Source: JBBQUP01 sp038212305
Lineage (GTDB): Bacteria; Bacteroidota; Bacteroidia; Bacteroidales; Marinilabiliaceae
Direction: 5' to 3'
Assembly: GCA_038212305.1 (NCBI GenBank)
Contig: JBBQUP010000015.1
Location: 1-46,470 of the forward strand
DNA length: 46,470 bases
Part shown: positions 1-11,272 of the stretch, piece by piece
Layout of the letters: each line of letters starts with the position of its first letter
Numbering within the stretch: the first letter of the stretch is position 1
Notes under the pieces: generated by a model
Database searches by the model: none
Seen by the model: the letters and a program-made list of their open reading frames with translations, nothing else
Told to the model about the DNA's origin: nothing
Position numbers and translations under genes: made by a program

Positions 1-804
1 ATCACCAACAGTTGATTGAAGATTTGCAATGCCAGTAGTTTTATACAATTTTATTCCCCCAGCAAAGGTAACCACTTCTATATTTCCATTTGAATCGGAT
101 ATTTTAATATTACCATTCACCGCTTTCGATTGAATATTCCCCTGAACACGTTGAATAGTATGATTAGCAACTGTTGATTCGGTTTTTACACCTCCGGCAA
201 TATCTGAAATTGTGATATTTCCTTCTGTCGATTCGCAATTAACATTTCCAGCATGCTTATCAATAAATTGCGCACCACTTTTAGTTTTAACCTGCAAATC
301 GCCTGTGACATTTAATGAGCGTATTACGCCACTTGCACTTTCAACTGATACTGTTCCATTGATGGTTGTGAGATCGATATTTCCCGAACGCGTTGAAATA
401 TTTAGCGTTGATTGAACTAAATTACTTGCACGTACGAGACCTGATGTAGTTTTAATGTTTACAACAACGCCTTTGGGTACTTCCAAAACTAACTCGCCAT
501 GGTGCGATTGCCATCCCGACGCAGGTGTTTTAATAGATAAAGTTGCTGGGTTAGAATTCGAAAGAACAAACTTATACTCTTCAGACAGTTTATCGGACAT
601 TAACGTTCCTTTAATTCTAAATGAATTGGATGTAGATTGAGTAATATCAATTTTGCAAAATTGAATATCTAGATCCAGTTCTTGAATATTTGACAATAAT
701 GTGTCGATAGTAGCAACTTTTGATACAACTGTTTGTGAGTTAACAGTTAAAAAACTAAATGATAATAATAAAAGAACTAGGCAGTAAATGTTTTTCAGTC
801 TCAT
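1..804 (-). CDS. DUF4097-type putative adhesin/surface protein, C-terminus cut by window edge
   Basis: The minus strand reads open from an ATG at 804 to base 1 (268 codons, no stop), so the gene continues beyond the left edge. The first ~24 residues look like a Sec signal peptide (MRLKNIYCLVLLLLSFSF, then NSQ), so the product is exported. The rest is a run of short beta-strand repeats of the kind '(G)xVxxxTxxGxIxxxxV', as in SGNIDLTTINGTVSVESASG and EGNITISDIAGGVKTES. This is the pattern of the DUF4097 beta-strand family, which builds a parallel beta-helix-like surface domain. The molecular function is unknown; an envelope or adhesin-like role is inference. It is divergent from the large PAS kinase at 976, with 171 bp between them. 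I am sure of the reading frame and fairly sure of the family. Confidence 0.8.
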   Translation of the reverse strand, partial: MRLKNIYCLVLLLLSFSFLTVNSQTVVSKVATIDTLLSNIQELDLDIQFCKIDITQSTSNSFRIKGTLMSDKLSEEYKFVLSNSNPATLSIKTPASGWQSHHGELVLEVPKGVVVNIKTTSGLVRASNLVQSTLNISTRSGNIDLTTINGTVSVESASGVIRSLNVTGDLQVKTKSGAQFIDKHAGNVNCESTEGNITISDIAGGVKTESTVANHTIQRVQGNIQSKAVNGNIKISDSNGNIEVVTFAGGIKLYKTTGIANLQSTVGD

Positions 805-975
805 AATTAATTGGATTAAATTGGATTAATTTACGAACAATGACTTTAAAAAGTTTCAAGATTATATCTTCAATACAAATGAATTCACCTATTAATAATG
901 GAAATACCTCAAACAAACGTTCAGAAATTCATCATTAATTCTTATATTATGGATGCAAATTTCAATGGCGATTAA

Positions 976-3900
976 ATGGGAAGGAAATTATCACAAAATC
1001 TTATCGATTCAAAAGATCTTCAAGAAAAGCAAATTCATCAAATACTCCTTAATAATTCGTTTAACTGGGAGATGTTTGTTGAACCATTTGGTCGAATAGC
1101 TTTTATAAATGATACTGTTGAATCGATCACAGGCTATAAAAAAGAAAATTGGGAATCCAACATAGATTTCATTAATTCAATTGTTTTTGAAGATGACAAA
1201 AATGCGGTATTTGAGCATTTTTCTAAGCCTTACTACAAGGATGAAGAACAAGGTGAATTAGTTTTTAGAATTCATCATAAAAATGGCTCTGTCAGATGGA
1301 TTCATCACAAAAGCAAAAAACTTTTTGATGACAATAATCACTTTTTAGGCTATTACAGTTCCAACGTCGATATCACTCATTTTAAAAGCCCAGACTCTGA
1401 AAAGTCAATTATCCAACCCACACTCTCGCATATTGATGGAAGTAACTATTTAATGACCGCTTTAATAAACCTTAATGGAGATATTGTAAGAGTTAGTCAC
1501 TTATTTTGTGAAAAACTGGGATGTAATTATTATGAAATTATTAATCAGCCAATCAATAATTACATCCCCCAGCACTATCAATCAACGTTTAAATCTGCAT
1601 TAAGCACTGCCAAACATTTCGATCTTTCATCAGCCGTAATATCTTTTAAAACTATAAACGATGATCTCATTTTAACAGACACGATTATCCACAAATCAGA
1701 GATGAACGGCAATGTTATGTTCTTCATAACCATTAATGACATATCGCAAATTGTTTACTCCGAAAGCAAGTTCAACGCCTTGTTTAATGCCAACCCGGCT
1801 CCAATGTACTTAACTTTAGCTGATTCCGAAAAGGTAATTGACGCAAATCAATCGTTTGAGTTGTATACCGGGTTTTTAAAGGAAGAGATAATTGGCAAAT
1901 CGACACTAGATTTTGGTTTGTTCGAATCCTTAAACACACGAAACGCGGGGATGGAAATCCTAAAAAAAGAGGGCAAACTTATTGGTTATGAAGTTACAAT
2001 AAAAACGAAAATGGGTAAGACCAAATTTTGTTCCTTTGCATCAGTTAAAATAAGGGTACATAACGACGAAAACATATTAACTATAATAACTGATTTAACC
2101 GAAAGAAAAAAAGCATTAAAATTATTGCAGCAAAACGAGCAAAAGTTTCGATCGCTTTTCAACAGAGCAACTGATGGTATTGTCATTCATACCCTTGAGG
2201 GTGTAATATTTGATGTTAACGACACGATTTGCAATTGGTTAAACTACACTACTAAAGAATTAATTAACCAAAACTTCAACCAGTTTATAAAAGATGGCGA
2301 ACCAAAAAAATCTCTTGAAAACATTGCTCAACTTGACAAGGACGAAGAATTAGTAATGGAATTATGTTTTATTACTAAATCCAAAAAAGAACTTATGGTG
2401 GAGATGCATTGTAAAAATATTCTATTCAATAACCAAACACTCATATTAAGCACACTTCACGACATTACCAATCGCATTAAAAACGAACAACAACTACGAT
2501 TACTATTAGCGGCAGTTCAACAGAGTCCGAGTAGTATTATTTTAACAGATAAAAAAGGAGATATCATTTTCGCCAATAACCATTTTTGTTTACTTACTGG
2601 ATATCCAATTGAAGAGCTAATGGGTCAAAATCCTCGTATTTTTAAAAGTAATCTCACACCTAAAAATACTTATACTGAACTTTGGGAAACACTATTACAG
2701 GGTAATACTTGGAGGGGTGAATTTATTAATAAGAAAAAGAATGGGGAACTTTATTCCGAGGATTCAATTATTTCTCCTTTACATAACTCAAAAGGTGAAA
2801 TAACCCATTTAATTGCCATTAAAAACGATATTACTCAAACCAAAATAATAGATTTAACCTTACGCACCAATACGGCCAATTTAAAAGCCACTATTGAGAA
2901 TACACCTGATAAAATATGGTCGGTTGATAGAGAAATAAAAATAATCATCATAAACAGTGGTTTTCAAAATGATTTTGAATTGGCATATGGTGTTAAATTA
3001 AATCCGGGTATAAGTTGCGTTGCTGACTTGCCTGAGCCTTTGCAAACTGATTGGATCAACCGATATAAAAGAGTGCTAAATGGCGAAGCCTTTTCGATTA
3101 TTGATCGTTTCGACTTGCCAAAAATGTCAATATTCACCGAAACATCATTCACGCCAATTTTACTGGATGGCGAAGTCATTGGTGCATCCTGCTTTTCGCG
3201 TGATATTACTTCATTAAAAAATACAGAGATTGAAATAAAAGCCAATGCTGCTAACTTGGTGGGAGTAATTGAAAATACCAACGATCAAATTTGGTCGGTT
3301 AACCTTCGATATGAGATAATTATTGTTAACAGCAATTTTAAAACCAATTATTTAGCCGCCTTTAATGTTGACCTGAAGTCGGGTATGAGTTGCATCGAGC
3401 ATCTCTCTCAAGAACTTAAACAAACATGGAAAGAAAGATATGATCGTGTATTTGCAGGTGAAAATTTTAAGTTAATTGATGAATTTAACGTTCCAAATAT
3501 TTCTCGCTTTTTTGAAACATCGTTTACTCCAATACTAATTGATGGTCAAATAACAGGTGCTACTTGCTTTACCCGAGATATAAGTGAGGAAATGCTGCTA
3601 CACGAATCGATAAGAAACAATGCCGAACAGTTGAAAACCATTTTCAACTCAATGGAAACAGCCATTTTACTCATTGATACAAAAGTCGATACGATACATT
3701 ACTCGAATCCATTTGCTGAAAAATTGATGGGATATCCCAATCAGTTTTTATGGAATAAAACACTCGATTTTGTCAAGTTTAAAGATTTGGAAATACTCGA
3801 TAGCAATTCCTCAACCCATAACTTTGGTAGTGAAAAGGTATTGATATCTGCAACTGGAAAGGAAATTCCGGTTATTGCAACCATTTCACTGATTGAATTT

Positions 3901-5958
3901 AACGATCAAACCTATCATTTATTAAGTATTACGGATATATCTTCGCAGAAACATTACGAAAATCAAATTAAATACCTGAACAACACCGCATTAAGCTTTA
4001 TGTCGATTAACCAAATGCCCAAGCTTCACAAATATTTGGTTGACGAATTAGTAGCCAAACTTCCTTGCTCTTTTGTTATGTATGGATCAATTTTAGGGAA
4101 TAAAATAATTCCAAAATATACTCATGGAATACATTCGAAAATAAAAGAAATAGTACTGAGCAAAATTGGCCACCAGATTCTTGAAAAAGAGTTTATCATC
4201 CCCCAAAAGTTAAACGAATTGCTTATTCAAGGAAAACTGGTAAGTTATCCTGGTGGGTTTAATAAGTTTGCCAAAGAATTTTCGCCTACGAATGTAGTTG
4301 ACGAAATTGAACCATTGCTCAACTTAAAGGAGCTAAAATTAATTGGGTTAACTCATCAATCGAAGTTATATGGTGCCGTTTTTATTTTTGCGCCTTCAAG
4401 TAAGTCTTTCGAAAACAGCTTTTTAATTGAAACACTCCTTTATCAGGCAACAATTGCTATTCATAGAACTTATCTCGAAGAAGAACTTGTTTTAGCTAAA
4501 GAGGAAGCTGAGTTAGGAAATAAGGCTAAAAGTGTTTTTTTAGCAAATATTAGTCATGAGATTCGCACACCCATGAATTCTGTTATTGGATTAGCTGAAA
4601 TGTTATCTCAATCGGTAAGTGATCCAGCCATTAAAAATCACTTGAAATCAATTTTAGCAAGCAATCGAACACTTTTAGGAATAATAAATGACATTCTGGA
4701 TTTATCCAAAATCGAAGAAGGTCAAATGACGATTGCCCTTAATCCAGTTTATTTACCGGTAATGATTCAGGATATTAAGCATATCTTCCAGCTTAAAGCT
4801 GAACAAAAAGGAATAGAATTTGAAACCGAATTATCGGAAAATATCCCTTCGATTTTATATTTAGATGATTTCCGCTTACGCCAAATTCTCATTAATTTAA
4901 TTAGTAATGCAATTAAATTTACGGTTTCGGGTTCGGTAAAACTAATCATCAGCACTCACATCGAATCACATGAAAGTGTTACACTCCTTTTGGAAGTTAC
5001 TGATACCGGAATTGGAGTACCTCTTGATATGCAAAATCAGATTTTTGAAGCTTTTCGACAACAAGATGAACAAGACAGCCGAAAATATGGTGGTACTGGC
5101 CTTGGATTATCCATAACCCGACGATTAGTTGAATTAATGAATGGTCAAATATCGCTAAAAAGTAAAGTTGGCCAAGGGAGTAATTTTACGGTTCAATTAA
5201 ATCAAGTTAAATGTTCTCAACAAGATAGTTTAGCTGATTACACCAATTTGGGTGATATTTCACATATTGAGTTTAAACCCTATAGCATCTTGTTTTTAAC
5301 TGAAAAACCCGATCTATTTCTACAGCTAAAAAAAGTATTAGAGGGAATTAATCTATTGGTAGTTGTTTTATCAATCGACTCTGATTTAAAAATGAGTATT
5401 CCCGATATACAACCTAAAGTTATCTTTGTTGATACGTCTCAACCTTACAAAAAACCCATATCAATTGCAAATGAATTAAAACAATACCTCGTTTCGCCTT
5501 CTATTCCTATTGTATCTTTGCACGATGCAACTATTGACAAGGCGGTTCTATCGAAACACTTCGATAAATCATTATCGAAACCCATTAACAGCTTGGATTT
5601 TGTTCAGTTCCTCATGTTATACATTCCGCACGCCGAATCGCTCATCGAAGCGCAAGCTATTCCAGTGATAATAAGCACATCGCATTTAAATTTAAAAGAG
5701 TTACAAGCCTATAACGACGAATCACTTTTGTTACTTCGACAATGGGAAATAATCCGTAAAAAAAACTCCATGTCGGAGGTCGAAAATTTTGCAATCGAGA
5801 CTTTAAAAACAGGAAAAAGTTACAACATTCCACAACTAATTGAATATGGGAAAGAACTTCTTATGTATGTTGAGAGTTTTGATATTGAGGAGATGACTCT
5901 AATTCTAAAGAAATTCCCATTAATAATTCAAGGATCTAATAAAACAAGAAAGCCTTAA
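976..5958 (+). CDS. Multi-PAS/GAF sensor histidine kinase with degenerate C-terminal receiver
   Basis: A 1660-aa soluble sensor kinase with no convincing membrane segment. About eight PAS-like modules run from residue ~20 to ~990, several ending in the PAC-type 'DIT' motif. Modules six and seven (~630-753 and ~754-873) are near copies of each other. A GAF-like stretch follows (~1000-1170), then a HisKA domain with the phospho-acceptor His1194 (ISHEIRTPMN), and an ATPase domain with N-box NLISNAIKF, DTGIG and GGTGLGL (~1370). At ~1430-1550 lies a receiver-like fold that keeps an Asp (D1486 in FVDTSQP) and a Lys-Pro (SKP) but has lost the N-terminal acidic pair. The last ~95 residues are helical and resemble the tail seen in some hybrid kinases; no HPt histidine motif is visible. 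The downstream gene (29 bp gap) carries an intact receiver and is the likely partner. Ligand unknown. Confidence 0.9.
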   Translation: MGRKLSQNLIDSKDLQEKQIHQILLNNSFNWEMFVEPFGRIAFINDTVESITGYKKENWESNIDFINSIVFEDDKNAVFEHFSKPYYKDEEQGELVFRIHHKNGSVRWIHHKSKKLFDDNNHFLGYYSSNVDITHFKSPDSEKSIIQPTLSHIDGSNYLMTALINLNGDIVRVSHLFCEKLGCNYYEIINQPINNYIPQHYQSTFKSALSTAKHFDLSSAVISFKTINDDLILTDTIIHKSEMNGNVMFFITINDISQIVYSESKFNALFNANPAPMYLTLADSEKVIDANQSFELYTGFLKEEIIGKSTLDFGLFESLNTRNAGMEILKKEGKLIGYEVTIKTKMGKTKFCSFASVKIRVHNDENILTIITDLTERKKALKLLQQNEQKFRSLFNRATDGIVIHTLEGVIFDVNDTICNWLNYTTKELINQNFNQFIKDGEPKKSLENIAQLDKDEELVMELCFITKSKKELMVEMHCKNILFNNQTLILSTLHDITNRIKNEQQLRLLLAAVQQSPSSIILTDKKGDIIFANNHFCLLTGYPIEELMGQNPRIFKSNLTPKNTYTELWETLLQGNTWRGEFINKKKNGELYSEDSIISPLHNSKGEITHLIAIKNDITQTKIIDLTLRTNTANLKATIENTPDKIWSVDREIKIIIINSGFQNDFELAYGVKLNPGISCVADLPEPLQTDWINRYKRVLNGEAFSIIDRFDLPKMSIFTETSFTPILLDGEVIGASCFSRDITSLKNTEIEIKANAANLVGVIENTNDQIWSVNLRYEIIIVNSNFKTNYLAAFNVDLKSGMSCIEHLSQELKQTWKERYDRVFAGENFKLIDEFNVPNISRFFETSFTPILIDGQITGATCFTRDISEEMLLHESIRNNAEQLKTIFNSMETAILLIDTKVDTIHYSNPFAEKLMGYPNQFLWNKTLDFVKFKDLEILDSNSSTHNFGSEKVLISATGKEIPVIATISLIEFNDQTYHLLSITDISSQKHYENQIKYLNNTALSFMSINQMPKLHKYLVDELVAKLPCSFVMYGSILGNKIIPKYTHGIHSKIKEIVLSKIGHQILEKEFIIPQKLNELLIQGKLVSYPGGFNKFAKEFSPTNVVDEIEPLLNLKELKLIGLTHQSKLYGAVFIFAPSSKSFENSFLIETLLYQATIAIHRTYLEEELVLAKEEAELGNKAKSVFLANISHEIRTPMNSVIGLAEMLSQSVSDPAIKNHLKSILASNRTLLGIINDILDLSKIEEGQMTIALNPVYLPVMIQDIKHIFQLKAEQKGIEFETELSENIPSILYLDDFRLRQILINLISNAIKFTVSGSVKLIISTHIESHESVTLLLEVTDTGIGVPLDMQNQIFEAFRQQDEQDSRKYGGTGLGLSITRRLVELMNGQISLKSKVGQGSNFTVQLNQVKCSQQDSLADYTNLGDISHIEFKPYSILFLTEKPDLFLQLKKVLEGINLLVVVLSIDSDLKMSIPDIQPKVIFVDTSQPYKKPISIANELKQYLVSPSIPIVSLHDATIDKAVLSKHFDKSLSKPINSLDFVQFLMLYIPHAESLIEAQAIPVIISTSHLNLKELQAYNDESLLLLRQWEIIRKKNSMSEVENFAIETLKTGKSYNIPQLIEYGKELLMYVESFDIEEMTLILKKFPLIIQGSNKTRKP

Positions 5959-5987
5959 TATAAGCTACATCATTTCATAATTTTACC

Positions 5988-7082
<1,095 letters not shown>

Positions 7083-7150
7083 TGGTGATAAAGTAATAAA
7101 CAAAGGAAGATACTTAGGTATAGGAATCGATGATTTAAAACAATAAACAA

Positions 7151-9067
7151 TCAGAGCTTTTCACTTATTATTTCTTTAGCCATATTTAAAATTGATTCCT
7201 TATCGTACCCACATTCCTTAACTAATTCTGTTTGAGTTCCATGTTCTATAAATGCATCTGGAATTCCTAGTCGTTTAACTATTGCATGGTATCGGTTGTC
7301 TGCCATAAACTCTATTACGGCACTTCCCAATCCTCCAACAATGGTACCGTCTTCTACGGTTATAACTTTAGTATGATTTTTAAATATCCAATGCAGCAAA
7401 TCCTCATCAATTGGTTTTAAAAAGCGCATATCAACATGAGAACTTGTAAATCCTTCCAAGGCCAATTTATCAATCACCTGCGACACTTTATTTCCAATAG
7501 GACCAATGGTAATAAATGCGATATCGCTGCCTTTACTTAACAATCTACCCTCCCCAATTTTAATCTCTTCAAACGGTGATTTCCAATCCACATTATAACC
7601 ATTTCCTCTGGGATAGCGAATGCTAAATGGGCCTTTATCAGGCAATTGGGCTGTAAACATTAAGTTGCGTAGCTCCTGCTCGTTCATAGGAGATGAAACA
7701 ATTAAGTTTGGCACACATCTTAAATAAGATAAATCAAACGCTCCATGATGCGTCGCTCCATCTGCACCTACCAATCCACCTCTGTCAAGGCAAAATACCA
7801 CATTTAATTTCTGGAGAGCCACATCGTGAATTAACTGATCGTAAGCACGTTGCATAAACGACGAGTAGATATTACAAAAAGGTAAATACCCCATTATAGC
7901 CAATCCACCCGAAAAAGTAACCGCATGTTGCTCGGCAATTCCCACATCAAACGCCCTATCGGGCATAGCCTCCATCATAATATTTAAACTACTTCCCGAT
8001 GGCATGGCAGGAGTAATGCCCACTATTTTCGAGTTGAGTTCAGCGAGTTCAACAAGCGTATGGCCAAACACATCCTGATATCGTGGTGGTTTAGGATTGG
8101 CAGAGTCATCTATGCCCATTTTCATACCCGTATGCTTGTCAAACTTATCACCCGTGGCGTGCCAGGCCGTTTGGTTTTCCTCTGCTAGTTTAAATCCTTT
8201 GCCTTTTTTTGTAATTAGATGCAATACTTTTGGGCCAGGTATACTTTTTAAATCGGTTAGTACTTTTGTCAGATATTGAACATCGTGCCCATCAACCGGC
8301 CCAAAGTACCTTATATTCATGCTCTCGAAAATATTGGTTTGCTTGGTTAATAGGGCTTTAATGTGATTATTCACCTTTACTATGTGATCACGAGAGCGCG
8401 GCCCAACCAGATTTACTTTTTCTAAAGCTGAAATTACCTCGTTTCGAACCCGATTATAGGTTTTTGAGGTTGCAATATCAACCAAATATTCACTAAAACC
8501 ACCTACATTAGGATCAATGGCCATATGATTATCATTCAGCACAATAAGTACATCTGCTTTGCTGGTGGCTAAGTTATTTAACCCTTCAAACGCCTCACCC
8601 GCAGTCATCGACCCATCGCCAATTACTGCAATCACATGTCGGTTAGGTTCTTTATCCAATTTACTCGCAACGGCCATACCTAAAGCGGCAGAAATTGAGG
8701 TAGATGAATGCCCCACTCCAAAAGCATCGTATTCGCTTTCGAAAATATTGGGAAACCCACTAATCCCTTTGTACTTACGATTGGTATGAAACTGATTGCG
8801 ACGACCCGTTAATATTTTATGACCGTAGGCTTGATGGCCCACATCCCAAATTAGTTTATCGTATGGAGTATTAAAAACATAGTGTAAAGCAACCGAGAGT
8901 TCAACAACGCCTAAGCTAGCACCGAAATGCGCAGGATTACAGGCAACGGCATCAATTATGAATTCGCGAAGCTCATCACTTATTTGCTGCAAATCCGACT
9001 CTGAATATCGTTTAAGATCTTCTGGTGAATTAATCTGACTTAGAATATTTCCTCGCTCTTCATTCAT
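7151..9067 (-). CDS. dxs: 1-deoxy-D-xylulose-5-phosphate synthase
   Basis: The enzyme condenses pyruvate and glyceraldehyde 3-phosphate to DXP, the first step of the MEP isoprenoid pathway and a feed to thiamine and pyridoxal synthesis. Recognised by the N-terminal DVGHQAYGHKILTGR segment, the thiamine-diphosphate motif GDGSMTAGEAFEGLNN, the transketolase-type centre (GIAEQHAVTFSGGLA, DRGGLVGADGATHHG) and the RYPRGNG segment. The length from my chosen start is 638 aa, normal for Dxs. The frame is open further to a TTG at 9091, but a TAnnTTTG promoter element covers 9089-9096, so transcription would begin inside that extension. The ATG at 9067 (MNEERGNIL) is the better start and leaves a very short leader. 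It is convergent with the upstream signalling pair. Confidence 0.97.
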   Translation of the reverse strand: MNEERGNILSQINSPEDLKRYSESDLQQISDELREFIIDAVACNPAHFGASLGVVELSVALHYVFNTPYDKLIWDVGHQAYGHKILTGRRNQFHTNRKYKGISGFPNIFESEYDAFGVGHSSTSISAALGMAVASKLDKEPNRHVIAVIGDGSMTAGEAFEGLNNLATSKADVLIVLNDNHMAIDPNVGGFSEYLVDIATSKTYNRVRNEVISALEKVNLVGPRSRDHIVKVNNHIKALLTKQTNIFESMNIRYFGPVDGHDVQYLTKVLTDLKSIPGPKVLHLITKKGKGFKLAEENQTAWHATGDKFDKHTGMKMGIDDSANPKPPRYQDVFGHTLVELAELNSKIVGITPAMPSGSSLNIMMEAMPDRAFDVGIAEQHAVTFSGGLAIMGYLPFCNIYSSFMQRAYDQLIHDVALQKLNVVFCLDRGGLVGADGATHHGAFDLSYLRCVPNLIVSSPMNEQELRNLMFTAQLPDKGPFSIRYPRGNGYNVDWKSPFEEIKIGEGRLLSKGSDIAFITIGPIGNKVSQVIDKLALEGFTSSHVDMRFLKPIDEDLLHWIFKNHTKVITVEDGTIVGGLGSAVIEFMADNRYHAIVKRLGIPDAFIEHGTQTELVKECGYDKESILNMAKEIISEKL

Positions 9068-9088
9068 TGGAAAAAAATATGTGCATTG

Positions 9089-9096
9089 CAAAGATA
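9089..9096 (-). promoter_or_regulatory. Promoter -7 element of dxs
   Basis: The minus strand reads TATCTTTG, a perfect match to the Bacteroidota -7 consensus TAnnTTTG. It lies 22 bp before the ATG at 9067, so the transcript would have a leader of roughly 15 nt. No clear TTTG -33 box is present at the usual spacing; a GTTG lies about 21 bp upstream. Confidence 0.6.
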
Positions 9097-9238
9097 ATAT
9101 TTACATATTTTTTTGAGCAACTTCAAATGGTTTTTATCTTTAGACCATCAATAGAGCATGAAAATTGTTTCTTTACCGCATTATTAGTGGCTTATTCGTT
9201 TGATTACAATTAACTTTTGAACTAAAACACACAACAAT

Positions 9239-10258
9239 ATGAACACATTCATAAAAATAGTTTCAATAATTATTCTTTCGATTTTTGTTTTTGCTTGCGT
9301 TCCTTTAAAAACTTACTACGATGCGAAACAACGACAACTGGCTGCCGAAGAAGAACTTCGCGTTTTAACGCATGATAATGAAGCAAATGGGATTAAAGCT
9401 TCGGAATGGGAAGCTAAATATAAACACTCTCAGCAAGAAATTAGTCAACTCACTAACGATTCTATTCGCTTGTCTATGTTATTGAACCGCGAGAAAGACC
9501 TTTCCGTTAAGTGGGAAAAGCAATACAATGATTTGCTTAATCAGTTTAAAAAATCACAATCCGATTCGGAAACTCAAAACTTACTGGTTTACTTACAAAA
9601 GCTACAAAACGATTTACAGGCACGCGAAGACGCATTGCGAACTAATGAAATTGAAGGCTTCTCAAGAAAAAAAGAGTTGGAGAAAACCATTGCTGAACTA
9701 GAAAAAACAAAAGCATCGATGCTAGCTCAGAATAAGCGCTTAGCCGATTTAGAGCAAGCGCTGAAGCAAAAAGATCAAGCCATGAACAGCCTAAGACAAG
9801 CTGTGGCGAATGCCTTAACTGGCTTTAACTCCGACGAGCTTAAGGTTCACATCAAAAACGGAAAAGTATACGTTTCGCTCGAAGAAAAACTTTTGTTTGC
9901 TTCTGGAAGTTATGAGGTTAATGCAACTGGCGTGCAAGCGATAAAAAAATTAGCTCCTGTTTTAGAGACTCAATCCGATGTTGAAATTTTAATTGAAGGA
10001 CACACCGATAATGTCCCATTTAAAAGCGCAGTGCTTATCGATAATTGGGATTTAAGTGTTAAGCGTGCCACCTCGGTAGCTCGCATTTTATTGTCGAACT
10101 CAAATATTAATCCATTACGAGTTACGTCAGCCGGAAGAGGCGAATTTTCACCAATTGCTATAGATAGTACTCCTTTAGCGCGACAAAAAAATCGTCGTAC
10201 CGAAATTATTCTTACACCTAGTCTCGATAAAGTTTTGCAGGCCATTGATGGTCAATAA
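9239..10258 (+). CDS. OmpA-family peptidoglycan-binding lipoprotein
   Basis: A 339-aa envelope protein. The N-terminus is a lipoprotein signal with the lipobox FVFAC (lipidated Cys20). Residues ~30-200 are charged, Gln/Glu/Lys-rich and heptad-like, forming a long coiled coil. The C-terminal ~125 residues are an OmpA-like domain: FASGSYEVNATG, the EGHTDNVP motif, NWDLSVKRA and the NRRTEI end motif that bind diaminopimelate of peptidoglycan. It probably tethers the outer membrane to the wall through a coiled-coil spacer. The start follows an AT-rich leader with a near-match to the -7 element (TTAACTTTTG). The radical SAM gene starts 12 bp after its stop, so co-transcription is likely. Confidence 0.93.
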   Translation: MNTFIKIVSIIILSIFVFACVPLKTYYDAKQRQLAAEEELRVLTHDNEANGIKASEWEAKYKHSQQEISQLTNDSIRLSMLLNREKDLSVKWEKQYNDLLNQFKKSQSDSETQNLLVYLQKLQNDLQAREDALRTNEIEGFSRKKELEKTIAELEKTKASMLAQNKRLADLEQALKQKDQAMNSLRQAVANALTGFNSDELKVHIKNGKVYVSLEEKLLFASGSYEVNATGVQAIKKLAPVLETQSDVEILIEGHTDNVPFKSAVLIDNWDLSVKRATSVARILLSNSNINPLRVTSAGRGEFSPIAIDSTPLARQKNRRTEIILTPSLDKVLQAIDGQ

Positions 10259-10270
10259 AAAATTGTAATT

Positions 10271-11272
10271 ATGGTGTTCTACAAATCGCTTTTGAGGTAT
10301 TTTACAGTGGGTCGGTTATTGAATTATTTCTGGCTTAAAACTGGTTATTATTTAAGTCGCATTTTCCGACAACCATTTGTTTGGGGTCATCCATTTGCAA
10401 TTTCAATTGAACCAACCACCGTTTGTAACTTAAAATGTCCCGAATGCCCTACCGGTTTGGGTATTTTACAACGCTCGAAAGGAACACTTGATCTGCCAAA
10501 TTTCAAACACATTATCGATCATTTACCTAAGCACACTTTTTATGTCAACCTTTTTTTGCAAGGCGAGCCAACCTTAAATCCGCAACTTGCAAAAATGATT
10601 GAATATGCATCTAACCGCAATCTCTTCACAGTCGTTTCAACCAATGCTCAATTAATCGATTCGACATTAGCCACTCAGCTAGTAAAAGTAAAACTCAGCA
10701 AACTTATTGTTTCGATGGATGGTATGACTCAAAAAACCTACGAAATCTATCGAAAAAACGGATCGTTGGAAAAGGTAATGCAAGCTTTAACGCATATTGC
10801 TAACGAAAAAAAAAGATTGCAACTACAAGAACCTATTGTTATCATTCAATTTATTGTTTTCGAGCATAACCAGCACGAATTACAGTTATTAGACAAACTT
10901 GTAAAACAAAAACTTGCAGATAAAATAGAACTGAAAAGTGCTCAAATTATCGTTGGAGATGACATAAAACCACCTGAAAATAAAAACCTATCACGATACA
11001 AAGTCAAAGATGAACTTATTATTCAATACAAGCCAGCATTAAACCACTGTAGCCGAATTTGGGAAACCTTAGTTGTGTCATGGGATTTAGCCACCTATCC
11101 ATGTTGCTACGATAAAGATGGTGATTTTCCCATGGGAAATTTAAAAAGCACCTCTCCACTTGATGTATGGAAAGGCTACACTTTTAACAAATTTCGAAGA
11201 ACTATTTTAGCTAATCGTTCGGGCAAAACCATGTGCACTCAATGCAACGAAGGGAGACATTGGTGGGATTAA
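10271..11272 (+). CDS. Radical SAM/SPASM domain protein
   Basis: A 333-aa protein with the radical SAM cluster-binding motif CNLKCPEC (C52, C56, C59), which chelates the [4Fe-4S] cluster used to cleave S-adenosylmethionine. Downstream it has the SAM-domain stretch LFLQGEPTLNPQL and SMDG. A C-terminal SPASM-like Cys set (HCSRIW, YPCCYD, MCTQCNEG) would bind auxiliary clusters. The family matures peptides or modifies small molecules. No precursor peptide is obvious next to it, so the substrate cannot be named. It lies 12 bp downstream of the OmpA-like lipoprotein, perhaps in the same operon. Confidence 0.85.
   Translation: MVFYKSLLRYFTVGRLLNYFWLKTGYYLSRIFRQPFVWGHPFAISIEPTTVCNLKCPECPTGLGILQRSKGTLDLPNFKHIIDHLPKHTFYVNLFLQGEPTLNPQLAKMIEYASNRNLFTVVSTNAQLIDSTLATQLVKVKLSKLIVSMDGMTQKTYEIYRKNGSLEKVMQALTHIANEKKRLQLQEPIVIIQFIVFEHNQHELQLLDKLVKQKLADKIELKSAQIIVGDDIKPPENKNLSRYKVKDELIIQYKPALNHCSRIWETLVVSWDLATYPCCYDKDGDFPMGNLKSTSPLDVWKGYTFNKFRRTILANRSGKTMCTQCNEGRHWWD

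Noticed and set aside
9068..9091. Longer dxs start at TTG 9091
   Set aside because: A TAnnTTTG promoter element overlaps it, so those codons would not be transcribed.
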